Assembly: GCA_020637895.1 (NCBI GenBank)
Contig: JACKJP010000003.1
Span: forward strand, 310,001 to 374,000
Direction: 5' to 3'
DNA length: 64,000 nt
Source: Rhodobiaceae bacterium
GTDB taxonomy: Bacteria > Pseudomonadota > Alphaproteobacteria > Rhizobiales > Tepidamorphaceae
Part shown: in pieces, positions 33,517 to 40,629 of the stretch
Layout of the letters: every line of letters begins with the position of its first letter
Numbering within the stretch: the stretch's first letter is position 1
Made by a program: the position numbers and the translations under genes
The notes under the pieces: model-generated
What the model saw: the letters and a program-made list of their open reading frames with translations, nothing else
The model's database searches: none
Told to the model about the DNA's origin: nothing

Positions 33517-34118
33517 ACCGGGCTGCCGTCGACGAGCAGACGTTTGATTGCCATTTCGCCGGAAGGTGCGACAGCTGCGACGATATTGACTCGCCCGTCC
33601 CCGGTGATGCGCTCGATTTCCCGGCCTTTTCCCTCAGGTACAAAGTACTGGTTGATTCCGTAGTCGACGCGGAGCGTCACGCAGATCTCCGCGCCGCAGC
33701 CTTCGGATTCATCCTGTCCGGTGACCTGGCGCTCGCCGAAGCTGGTGATCAGCCTGCCGCGCAGGACGGTTCCATCGCCGGACGGCCTTTGCGGAAAGAC
33801 ACCCCGCACTTCCGCCAGCCCGTCCGGGCCTGGCGCAACGCGCACGAAGACGTCTTCATCGGGCCTGATCGCAGCGGCCGGCGTCCCCTCGGGCACCTTC
33901 AGGCTGGAGATGTCATAGGACAGCACGACATAGTCGCCGCGGAAGAAATCGCGCGGATCGACCGGGGCGACCTTTAAGGTAACCTCCGTGCCGCTGTTAA
34001 GGATCATCGCGCGGTCGGCGATCATCCAGACAAGCGCGCCGACCTGCAGTGCGGCGACAACAAGCAGCCGCGGCCACATGCGGGTGGGCGGGGCATCGGC
34101 GAGAAGGGCCTTGCTCAT
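33495..34118 (-). CDS. GDYxxLxY domain protein
   Basis: A 207-residue protein with a single N-terminal hydrophobic span (about 17–35) and a periplasmic beta-rich domain containing RGDYVVLSYDISSL, the defining motif of GDYxxLxY proteins. Further text (VFVRVAPGPDGLAEVRGVFP and ICVTLRVDYGINQYFVPEGKG) matches that family. Its gene usually follows a DUF2157 membrane protein, as here, and the two reading frames overlap by four bases. Role unknown. Two cysteines lie in the GCGAEIC stretch. Confidence 0.87.
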   Translation of the reverse strand: MSKALLADAPPTRMWPRLLVVAALQVGALVWMIADRAMILNSGTEVTLKVAPVDPRDFFRGDYVVLSYDISSLKVPEGTPAAAIRPDEDVFVRVAPGPDGLAEVRGVFPQRPSGDGTVLRGRLITSFGERQVTGQDESEGCGAEICVTLRVDYGINQYFVPEGKGREIERITGDGRVNIVAAVAPSGEMAIKRLLVDGSPVYDEPLW

Positions 34119-35476
34119 GCCTGCGCTCCCGTTTCAGCCGGTTCGACGGGCCCGATCCTGCGCTGGCGGCGAACCAGCCACACGGCGAGGCCGATCAGGA
34201 TGAGGCCGCCGATCATGAAGAAACTGGCCGAATCGAGCAAAGAGCCGAATGCTTCCTGATAGATGTACAGGACCTCGGCAACGAACATCAGGCCACCGAG
34301 CATGCTCGCCTGCCGGCGCATCGTCGCCTGGCCATAGAGGATCATCGCGATCGCGGCGACCAGGATGAGGCCGGCGAGCGCAATCGTCAGGAAGAACCGG
34401 GTTTTGTCGTCCGGCGTGCCGGTCATCGGGATTGCGATGAGGTGCAGCGCGATCAGGACCGCGGCGATTGCGACAGGCGCCCAGCGCGGAACTTCGCCGC
34501 GCAACGAGGCAAGGAACATCGCGGCCACCGCGATGATCGAGAAGATGCCGGAGAGGACGAGCGGTTCCGCGGAGGACCCGCCCTGCGTGCCGAAATCGTC
34601 GCCGACGGCAAATTGCAGGATGAACAGGCTGCCCAGACTGCCGAGCAGGGCAAAGGGCGGGGTCGTGAAGCCGATGGCCTGAAGGGTTTCATGGCTGCTT
34701 GTGCGGGCGAGGGCGCCGAGCGAACCGAGGGCGGCCGGTGCTGCTAGCACGGCAAGGATGCCCGGATAGCCGAGCCAGCCCATGTCTTCCGCGCGCAGCA
34801 GCAGCGTCACCATCGTCCAGCCGAAGATTGCTGCAACGGCGAGCGTGATGCCACGCGCGAAATCCAGCCACCATGCCACCAGCACCGTTCCGGCGATGAC
34901 GGGGAGGTAATGCCAGGGCAATTCGAGCGGCATGAGACGGGCACCGTCATCGAACCAGACAAAGGCCCAGTAGGTGAGAATGGCGAAGGCCAGTACAAGA
35001 CTGGCGCGTGAATTGCCCAGAATGCTCGCAATGAACGCGCCAAGGCCCCAGATCAGGAACGCGCCGGCCGCATCGCCTTCGATATGGTAGCTTTGTGCCA
35101 CAAGAACGATTGACGCGCCGAACAGGGCCGCGCCGAGGGCCACGGCAAGGTCTGCGAATTTCGGGTGACCGGCGCGGAACAGCCAGCCGGCGCCCGCATA
35201 ACAGACGATCATGCCGGCAACGAGAAGTCCGCAGCGCATCAGGCGCGGCACGGCCTCCCAGTTGGCGGCGACGAAGGCGATGGCGGCGGCGGCGACCAGG
35301 ACTACGCCGAGGCCGGCAAGCCATTGCGCCAGATTCGAACCGCTCTGCCGTTCCGACAGCTGTTCTTCGATCCGCCGCACCGTCGCGGCATCGATAACGC
35401 CTTCATCACGCCAGTTCTCAAGGTCGCGGCGCAGGCGATTGCGGTAGAGGCTGCCGAGCATTTCGACACATCGCAT
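34115..35476 (-). CDS. DUF2157 multi-span membrane protein
   Basis: A 453-residue integral membrane protein with about 12 or more predicted spans. The N-terminus (YRNRLRRDLENWRDEGVIDA and ATVRRIEEQL) is the cytoplasmic DUF2157 signature, and the rest alternates hydrophobic segments with short loops. The downstream gene encodes the GDYxxLxY partner and starts inside this one, so the two are likely co-translated. A transport or envelope role is possible, but the family is not characterised. The frame could also begin at the ATG encoding MLGSLYR five codons later. Confidence 0.87.
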   Translation of the reverse strand: MRCVEMLGSLYRNRLRRDLENWRDEGVIDAATVRRIEEQLSERQSGSNLAQWLAGLGVVLVAAAAIAFVAANWEAVPRLMRCGLLVAGMIVCYAGAGWLFRAGHPKFADLAVALGAALFGASIVLVAQSYHIEGDAAGAFLIWGLGAFIASILGNSRASLVLAFAILTYWAFVWFDDGARLMPLELPWHYLPVIAGTVLVAWWLDFARGITLAVAAIFGWTMVTLLLRAEDMGWLGYPGILAVLAAPAALGSLGALARTSSHETLQAIGFTTPPFALLGSLGSLFILQFAVGDDFGTQGGSSAEPLVLSGIFSIIAVAAMFLASLRGEVPRWAPVAIAAVLIALHLIAIPMTGTPDDKTRFFLTIALAGLILVAAIAMILYGQATMRRQASMLGGLMFVAEVLYIYQEAFGSLLDSASFFMIGGLILIGLAVWLVRRQRRIGPVEPAETGAQA

Positions 35477-35629
35477 TCATGTCATTGAAACCGTCGCGAC
35501 TATGACGGCGTTGCGCGATTGGCGCAATTGGGGGCATCATGGTCTCAATTGTCCCAAGTACAGTGCATGTTCGTAAGTGCATCTTCGGGCTGGGGCCTCG
35601 AAAGAAGGCCGCATAAAGGAGGAAAAGCA

Positions 35630-36061
35630 ATGACGGCAGAGCAGATCCTTTTGGAGAAGGGCACAAGCGTCGTGACCATCACGGCGCAGGAGACAATCAA
35701 TTCGGCGATGCAGACACTCGCTGAAAAGCGCATTGGCGCGATTGTCGTGACCGACAGCAGCGACCGGGTGATCGGCATCGTTTCGGAGCGTGATGTGGTG
35801 CGCGAGATCGCCGGGCGCGGCGCATCCGCGCTCGACCTGCCGGTGAGCGCGATCATGACCCGAAAGGTCGTGACCTGCGAGCTGGAAGACACGATCGGCC
35901 AGCTGATGCAGCTGATGACAGGCGGCAAGTTCCGTCATCTGCCGGTGGTGGTCGACGGCCGTCTGGCCGGCATCGTCTCCATCGGCGACGTGGTCAAGGC
36001 GCGGATCGAGGAAACCGTTCGCGAGGCGGAAGCCATGCGCGAATATATCGCGACGGCATAA
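35630..36061 (+). CDS. Two-CBS domain protein
   Basis: A 143-residue protein. AAAGGAGG lies before ATG 35630, and the open frame upstream is unlikely to be coding. Two CBS motifs run from about residues 11–65 and 75–135 (INSAMQTLAEKRIGAIVVTD with VIGIVSERDVVREIAGRG, then IMTRKVVTCELEDTIGQLMQ with HLPVVVDGRLAGIVSIGDVV). CBS pairs bind adenosyl ligands such as AMP or ATP. Stand-alone CBS proteins are common in this order. It converges with the broken patatin gene, and the hairpin at 36071–36108 likely ends both transcripts. Confidence 0.92.
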   Translation: MTAEQILLEKGTSVVTITAQETINSAMQTLAEKRIGAIVVTDSSDRVIGIVSERDVVREIAGRGASALDLPVSAIMTRKVVTCELEDTIGQLMQLMTGGKFRHLPVVVDGRLAGIVSIGDVVKARIEETVREAEAMREYIATA

Positions 36062-36070
36062 AGGCCCATG

Positions 36071-36108
36071 CCCAACGGCCGCGCGTGAATGGCGCGGCCG
36101 TTGGGTTT
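36071..36108. terminator. Bidirectional hairpin between the CBS gene and the patatin gene
   Basis: A perfect 14-bp GC-rich stem (arms 36071–36084 and 36092–36105, loop of 7) is followed on the plus strand by a short T run (TTTGG). It is placed 9 bases after the CBS stop and just before the patatin stop, so it can serve both. Confidence 0.78.
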
Positions 36109-36112
36109 GGAA

Positions 36113-37097
36113 CTAGCTCTCGACGATCGACAGCGCAGCGACCGTTTCGGCGATCTGGGGCAGCATGCCGCGTGTCGTCTCGTAGCCGATCGTGATCGCT
36201 TCCTGTGCCCGATGAAACTCGAACAGGCCGACCTTGCCGAGACGTAGCGAGACCATGCTGTCCGGCGGGTCGCCGGCAAGTCGTGAACGGGCGATCCGGT
36301 CCTGCGTGATGTTGAACGCGTCGACCATGACGGAGGAGATGCCGGGCGCACCCTTTGTTCGAACTGGTGCGCATCTGCCGCCGGATCAGCTTTTCCGCCT
36401 TGCCGTCGACGAAAGGCTGATCGTTCTCGATCAGGTCATCGCCGTCATCGGCCAGGTGATGCGGCAGGACGGTGCCACGGCCGAACACATCGGCGTTGAG
36501 GTTGACGGCGATGACGACGCGGGCACCCATGGCGCGGCATACCGAGACAGGAATCGGATTGACCAGTGCGCCGTCGATCAGCCAGCGCCCGGAAACGCGC
36601 ACCGGCCGAAAGATGCCGGGCAGGGCGTAAGATGCCCGCATCGCGTCGGCCATGCGCCCCTTCTGCAGCCAGACTTCATGGCCGGTCTTGAGTTCGGTCG
36701 CAACAAAGGCAAGCCGCGTATCGACGTGGTCGAAGCACATGTCGGCGATCTGGTCGTCGAGCAGGTCGGCCAGCCGATTGCCGGTAATGAGCCCGGAACC
36801 GCGCAGATCGAAATCCAGAAGTCCGAAAATGCGCCGCCGGGTCAGGCTGAGGGCGAACTCCTCCAGCGCGCCCATCTTGCCGGCGGCAAAGCAACCGCCG
36901 ACAACCGCGCCGATGGAAGTTCCGGCGATCACATCGGGGGTGTAGCCGGCTTCCTCCAACGCGCGAAGAACACCGATATGGGCCCAACCGCGCGCGGCGC
37001 CGCCGCTGAGCGCAAGTCCGATGGTGGGCCGTCCGCCGTGGGGCGGGCGCTCCATCCGCGATACACCGTCTGTCGTGATAGAACCGAGTTTGGTCAT
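36113..37097 (-). pseudogene. Patatin-like phospholipase, frameshifted near its C-terminus
   Basis: The first 250 codons form an intact patatin-like domain: GLALSGGAARGWAHIGVLRA (oxyanion hole), AGTSIGAVVGG (nucleophile serine), and LIDGALVNPIPVSV (catalytic aspartate in DGA). After RRQMRTSSNKG the + strand shows CACCC at about 36349–36353 where one base fewer would keep the frame. In the frame-restored reading the sequence runs GAPGISSVMVDAFNI and then to LSIVES ending at 36113. The present frame instead runs on with basic low-complexity text into the CBS gene. So a one-base insertion either truncates the natural tail or is a sequence error. The domain resembles the NTE/RssA bacterial patatins. 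Confidence 0.75.
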
Positions 37098-37248
37098 GTC
37101 GTGTCATCCTGCGGCAAACCGGATGGCCCCGTCATCCGCAGCGACATAATCGTCGCGCGGCCCTGACCGTTCCGTGCCGCGTCGATCAAGTTTATCGAAA
37201 ATACGTCAACAATTGGGAAACGGCTGGAGGGCGGCGCCGTACGGTCCG

Positions 37249-37662
37249 TCAATCCTTCGTGAGGCGCAGCGCATCGACCGCCTTGCCCTCGACGCGCCGG
37301 TAGAAACAGGTCGGGCGGCCTGTGTGGCAGGCGCCATGGCCGTGGGGCAGGCTCGCCTTCAGCCAGATCGTATCCTGGTCGCAGTCTGTGCGGATCTCGC
37401 TGACGGTCAGCAGCGCTCCCGAGCTTTCGCCCTTCTTCCAGAGCGTTCGGCGCGATCGGCTCCAGAAATGGGCATAGCCGGTCTCGATGGTCAGGCGCAG
37501 CGCTTCCTCGTTCATGTGGGCAAGCATCAGCACTTCGCCGCTGCCGGTATCGGTAACGATGGCGGGCATCAGGCCATGGGCGTCGAAACGGGGCGCGAAT
37601 ACATCCGTTTCGTCGGCATCCCGGCCTTCAAGCGGGGATGGAAACAGGCCGGTGAGGCTCAT
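37249..37662 (-). CDS. hisI: Phosphoribosyl-AMP cyclohydrolase
   Basis: A 137-residue protein starting at MSLTGLFP (37662). HisI motifs are clear: PAIVTDTGSGEVLMLAHMN, YAHFWSRSRRTLWKKGESSG, RTDCDQDTIWLKASL and HGHGACHTGRPTCFYRR. The cysteines and DxD acidic residues bind zinc and magnesium. It catalyses the ring opening of phosphoribosyl-AMP in histidine synthesis. In this order it is a separate protein from HisE. It lies 22 bases after folE on the same strand, and the two are often neighbours in rhizobia. Confidence 0.95.
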   Translation of the reverse strand: MSLTGLFPSPLEGRDADETDVFAPRFDAHGLMPAIVTDTGSGEVLMLAHMNEEALRLTIETGYAHFWSRSRRTLWKKGESSGALLTVSEIRTDCDQDTIWLKASLPHGHGACHTGRPTCFYRRVEGKAVDALRLTKD

Positions 37663-37684
37663 TGAGGTAACTCTTGGTTGGCCG

Positions 37685-38320
37685 TCAGCCCTTGCGGTCG
37701 AGCAGATCGAGGAAGTGATTGCGCGCTTCCTTGTCACCCTCGAAGACGCCGGTGAACTGGCTGGTGATCGTGCTCGTGCCGGGCGTGCGAACGCCGCGCA
37801 TGACCATGCACTGGTGCTCCGCCTCGATGATGACGGCTGTGCCGCGCGGCTTCAGCGTCGTCTCGATGGCGCCGACGATGGAGGCGGTGAGGTTCTCCTG
37901 CGTCTGCAGGCGGCGGGCAAAGACGTTGACGACGCGGGCAAGTTTGGAAAGGCCGACAACACCCTTGGAAGGATAATAGCCGATATGCGCCTTGCCGGTG
38001 AAAGGCAGCATGTGATGCTCGCAATAGGAGGTGAACGGGATATCGCGAACAATGACGATATCCTCGTAGCCGCCGACATCCTGGAACGTGCGTGAAAGGA
38101 TATCCGTCGGGCACTCGTTGTAGCCGGCGAAAAGCTCGTCATAGGCCTTCACGACACGGCGGGGCGTATCGAGCAGACCCTCGCGGTCACCGTCATCGCC
38201 GATATAAGCGATCAGCGTACGCACCGCAGCTTCCGCTTCCTCGCGGGTCGGGCGGGTTGCCGGATCGGAGCCAGCGGCCAGATTGACCCGTGCCTTGAAC
38301 GGCTTCACGATGGCATCCAT
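37685..38320 (-). CDS. folE: GTP cyclohydrolase I
   Basis: A 211-residue protein, starting at MDAIVKPF (38320), with GGAGTA upstream on the minus strand. Characteristic text is LLDTPRRVVKAYDELFAGY, the zinc-binding YCEHHMLPFTGKAHIGYYP, and AEHQCMVMRG. The CEHHMLPF cysteine and the HQC cysteine-histidine are the zinc and catalytic residues. FolE makes 7,8-dihydroneopterin triphosphate, the first step to folate and preQ0. It is oriented with hisI just downstream, and diverges from the iron-sulfur scaffold gene over 210 bases that hold an AT-rich TATATATA element. Confidence 0.95.
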   Translation of the reverse strand: MDAIVKPFKARVNLAAGSDPATRPTREEAEAAVRTLIAYIGDDGDREGLLDTPRRVVKAYDELFAGYNECPTDILSRTFQDVGGYEDIVIVRDIPFTSYCEHHMLPFTGKAHIGYYPSKGVVGLSKLARVVNVFARRLQTQENLTASIVGAIETTLKPRGTAVIIEAEHQCMVMRGVRTPGTSTITSQFTGVFEGDKEARNHFLDLLDRKG

Positions 38321-38531
38321 GAAGGGTACTCCATTGTTTCGCGCCACCTATACGCGGCGTTCCGCCGGGCGGATCGCTGCAATGGACGATTATCGCGCGC
38401 GAACAAAGACATGCGTTGCCGGGCGCGTTTTCCGTATCCATATATATACAGCGCGTGGTGGCGGTTCAATAAAGGCGTCAACGCGCCGCTTCCAGGCCTA
38501 GTCTGCCAGCGATACCGGAGAAGGCGAGCAA

Positions 38532-38978
38532 TTGATCGACGATCTCTACAACAGGAAAATTCTGGAGCTGGCGGGAAACATTCCGGCGATCGGCAGGCTC
38601 GACGATCCGGACGCGACCGCGACCGCGCATTCCAAATTGTGCGGTTCCACCGTGACGGTCGATCTGAAGGTCAAGGATGGCAAGGTCAGCGATTTTGCCC
38701 ATGACGTGAAGGCCTGCGCGCTGGGGCAGGCCTCTTCGTCCGCGATGGCGCGGCATATCATAGGCTCAACCCCGGCGGAGCTGCGCGATCTCAGGAAGCG
38801 GATGTATGCGATGCTGAAGGAGAATGGCGCGCCGCCGGAGGGCAGGTGGGCCGACCTGGAGGTGCTAATTCCTGTACGCGATTTCAAGGCGCGGCATGCA
38901 TCGACGCTCCTGACCTTCGACGCGGTCGTCGACTGTCTCGACCAGATCGAGGGGCGGCAGGCGGGTTCGGCGGCCTGA
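38532..38978 (+). CDS. Iron-sulfur cluster scaffold protein (IscU/NifU N-terminal type)
   Basis: A 148-residue protein beginning with TTG at 38532, with GGAGAAGG 9 bases before. It has the IscU-like layout MIDDLYNRKILELAGNIP, then three scaffold cysteines (C37 in SKLCGSTV, C62 in KACALGQ, and the last in VDCLDQIEG). Family length is about 145–150. It lacks the LPPVK site for HscA recognition, so it is a divergent IscU/SufU-type protein. In rhizobia the same gene sits before yidD, as here. A role in cluster assembly is inferred. Confidence 0.85.
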   Translation: MIDDLYNRKILELAGNIPAIGRLDDPDATATAHSKLCGSTVTVDLKVKDGKVSDFAHDVKACALGQASSSAMARHIIGSTPAELRDLRKRMYAMLKENGAPPEGRWADLEVLIPVRDFKARHASTLLTFDAVVDCLDQIEGRQAGSAA

Positions 38979-39030
38979 GCCTGGCGATGGCGCCACACGC
39001 GACGATTGTTCCTGACGCGATGCAGACGGA

Positions 39031-39060
39031 ATGGATTGCCCGGTCGAGCCGGGCAATGAC
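39031..39060. repeat. Palindromic repeat unit (REP-like), copy 1
   Basis: The 30-base unit 39031–39060 forms a hairpin with arms GATTGCCCGG and CCGGGCAATG (near complementary). Its sequence pattern is the same as a second unit at 39151–39180 in reverse orientation. It lies in the gap between the scaffold gene and yidD. Confidence 0.7.
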
Positions 39061-39150
39061 GGCTTGGGTGATGGGCGGGAAGCCCGTCGGCCGTCGGCGC
39101 GGAGAGACGGCGCTTCGGGGAACGATGGGCGGCTCGTCAAACATGGGGTT

Positions 39151-39180
39151 GTCATCGTCGGGCTTGACCCGACGATCCAT
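39151..39180. repeat. Palindromic repeat unit (REP-like), inverted copy 2
   Basis: On the minus strand this unit reads ATGGATCGTCGGG... and forms arms GATCGTCGGG and CCCGACGATG. Eight or so positions differ from copy 1, and stem changes are paired so that the hairpin is kept in both. The two units face each other 90 bases apart. Confidence 0.7.
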
Positions 39181-39220
39181 TCCAAGCCGGTTTCGGCCCT
39201 CTCTTCCGGGGGGTTGAGCA

Positions 39221-39523
39221 ATGACGGCACAGGCAGACAATCGTCGCAAGCGCAGCCGCAATTATGCTGGCCCCTGGCCAAAGACGCCGGGACGGCTTCT
39301 AGGGACGGGCCTCGTCCGGCTCTATCAGTTCACGCTCTCAGGCTTCGTCGGTAATCACTGCCGGCATTTTCCGACCTGTTCGGAATATGCCTATGAGGCG
39401 GTCGCCCGGCACGGACTGATCAAGGGCAGCTGGCTCGCAGCGATCCGCGTCAGCAAATGCCGCCCCGGCGGCACGCACGGCATCGACAATGTGCCTGAGC
39501 GCTATGAGTTCTTCGGGCGATAG
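39221..39523 (+). CDS. yidD: Membrane protein insertion efficiency factor YidD
   Basis: A 100-residue protein. The diagnostic YidD stretch is GNHCRHFPTCSEYAYEAVARHG, quoted as HCRHFPTCSEYAYEAV, then SKCRPGGTHGIDNVPERY. The three cysteines are all conserved. The N-terminus is basic with a short amphipathic part (LVRLYQFTLSGFVG). YidD assists YidC in membrane protein insertion. It follows the scaffold gene after a 240-base gap that holds two inverted palindromes, and precedes a porin on the opposite strand. The ATG at 39221 has an upstream GGGGGG purine run. Confidence 0.94.
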   Translation: MTAQADNRRKRSRNYAGPWPKTPGRLLGTGLVRLYQFTLSGFVGNHCRHFPTCSEYAYEAVARHGLIKGSWLAAIRVSKCRPGGTHGIDNVPERYEFFGR

Positions 39524-39606
39524 CCGGCGATAACTGACGATTGGATAAGGCAAGGGGGATGCGGCTGCGGCCATTGATGGCGGATTTGCCTCCATCTCGC
39601 TCGCCC

Positions 39607-39641
39607 AAATAAAAACCGCCCCGACGTGGGGTCGGAGCGGT
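39607..39641 (-). terminator. Terminator after the porin gene (minus strand)
   Basis: Arms 39615–39625 and 39631–39641 pair over 11 bases with one mismatch and close a 5-base loop. On the minus strand it is followed by TTTTTATTT, 28 bases beyond the porin stop. Confidence 0.85.
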
Positions 39642-39668
39642 CACTGTGCCAGCGATCGATTCGCCGAT

Positions 39669-40352
39669 CTACATACGAGAGCCGAAGCGATAGGTCAGCG
39701 CCGCGCGGATGATGTCGAGGCTCGGGTCCGGATCGGCAAAGGGGCCAGCGGTCTCATAAGAGAACTCGCCATGCAGCCATTCGACGCGGACCGTCGCGCG
39801 GTCGCCAAACGCCAGCATCTCGAGGCCGACACCGCCCACAAAGCCAATGTGGTCTGTCTTGAAGGCAGGGGCGGCATTTGCGGACGCGCTCATCTGCAAC
39901 AGGCCGATACCGGCGCTGACGTAAGGCATCCAGCGGTCATAGGCGATGCCGAGACGACCGCGTGCTGTGTAGAGCGCGTCATACTCTGCGGTGACGTTGA
40001 CGCCCGGAAAACCGACGCCTGCGAGATTCAGGGTCGAGTCGACGCCAAACCAGGTCGCATCGACTTCCGCGCCGAACACGAAACGATCCGCCTGCCAGTT
40101 GTAGCCGCCAAGCACACCGCCGCCGAAACCGCTGACGCTCTGGCTCCAGAACGGGCCGCCATAGGGTGTGGCGTTGAAATCGATATCTCCCCATGCGCCG
40201 CCGGCGTGAACACCGACATACCAGCCCGACCAGTCAGCTGCGGCAGGGGTGTAGGGCATTGCGGGATCTGCGGCCATAGCCTTGCCGCTCAGCAGAGCGA
40301 ACGACATGACCGTCGCCATCAGAACGGGCCTTGCAAATTTCAGGGTGCGCAT
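39669..40352 (-). CDS. Outer-membrane beta-barrel porin, Omp25/31-like
   Basis: A 227-residue protein. ATG 40352 is set because GGAGG lies 6 bases before and gives a signal peptide (RTLKFARPVLMATVMSFALL with cleavage after AMA). The mature part starts DWSGWYVGVHAGGAWGD and alternates strands (GGVLGGYNWQADRFVFGAEV, YDALYTARGRLGIAYDRWMP) in the way of opacity/Omp25-like eight-strand barrels, ending in a strand LTYRFGSRM. Such porins are abundant in Brucella and rhizobia and act in membrane stability and surface contact. Confidence 0.88.
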   Translation of the reverse strand: MRTLKFARPVLMATVMSFALLSGKAMAADPAMPYTPAAADWSGWYVGVHAGGAWGDIDFNATPYGGPFWSQSVSGFGGGVLGGYNWQADRFVFGAEVDATWFGVDSTLNLAGVGFPGVNVTAEYDALYTARGRLGIAYDRWMPYVSAGIGLLQMSASANAAPAFKTDHIGFVGGVGLEMLAFGDRATVRVEWLHGEFSYETAGPFADPDPSLDIIRAALTYRFGSRM

Positions 40353-40538
40353 CATCAGCCTCCACGTACCGACGGGCCGACAAGGCACTGCCCCAAGCCC
40401 CGATTCAAACCTTACCCAACGGCATATCCTCCGGCGCCTGGCGGTACAATGTCCATTCTTGCGGGGGAACATGAAATTTGGGGCGCGCGACCTTTATGAC
40501 ACACCGGTTGGCGGGTATTGGGAATTGCCCTTGAGGAC

Positions 40539-40608
40539 CTGTTGCGCTATGTCGCCTGACGGCGCGATATTGCGCGTCAGACAACAGCTTACCTGCGTTC
40601 GTAGGCAG
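40539..40608 (+). other. Structured leader upstream of thrS
   Basis: The 70 bases before the thrS ribosome site contain a nested hairpin: outer arms 40539–40544 and 4082-type partner at 40582–40587, inner arms 40556–40561 and 40575–40580 with a further 3-bp extension. A small 4-bp hairpin follows at 40593–40608 whose loop contains TTCGTAG, which includes the threonine anticodon-like CGT. No T tract is present, so it is not a simple terminator. A role in thrS control is speculative. Confidence 0.4.
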
Positions 40609-40629
40609 TGAGTGAGCAGGAGAAAAGAC

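Noticed and set aside
32907..33977. A 356-codon frame overlapping the rhomboid and GDYxxLxY genes
   Set aside because: Both other frames have recognised motifs and the long frame crosses their shared end without any.
36113..36328. A separate 71-codon gene on the minus strand below the patatin gene
   Set aside because: Its text continues the patatin protein when one base is removed, so it is the displaced C-terminus and not an independent gene.
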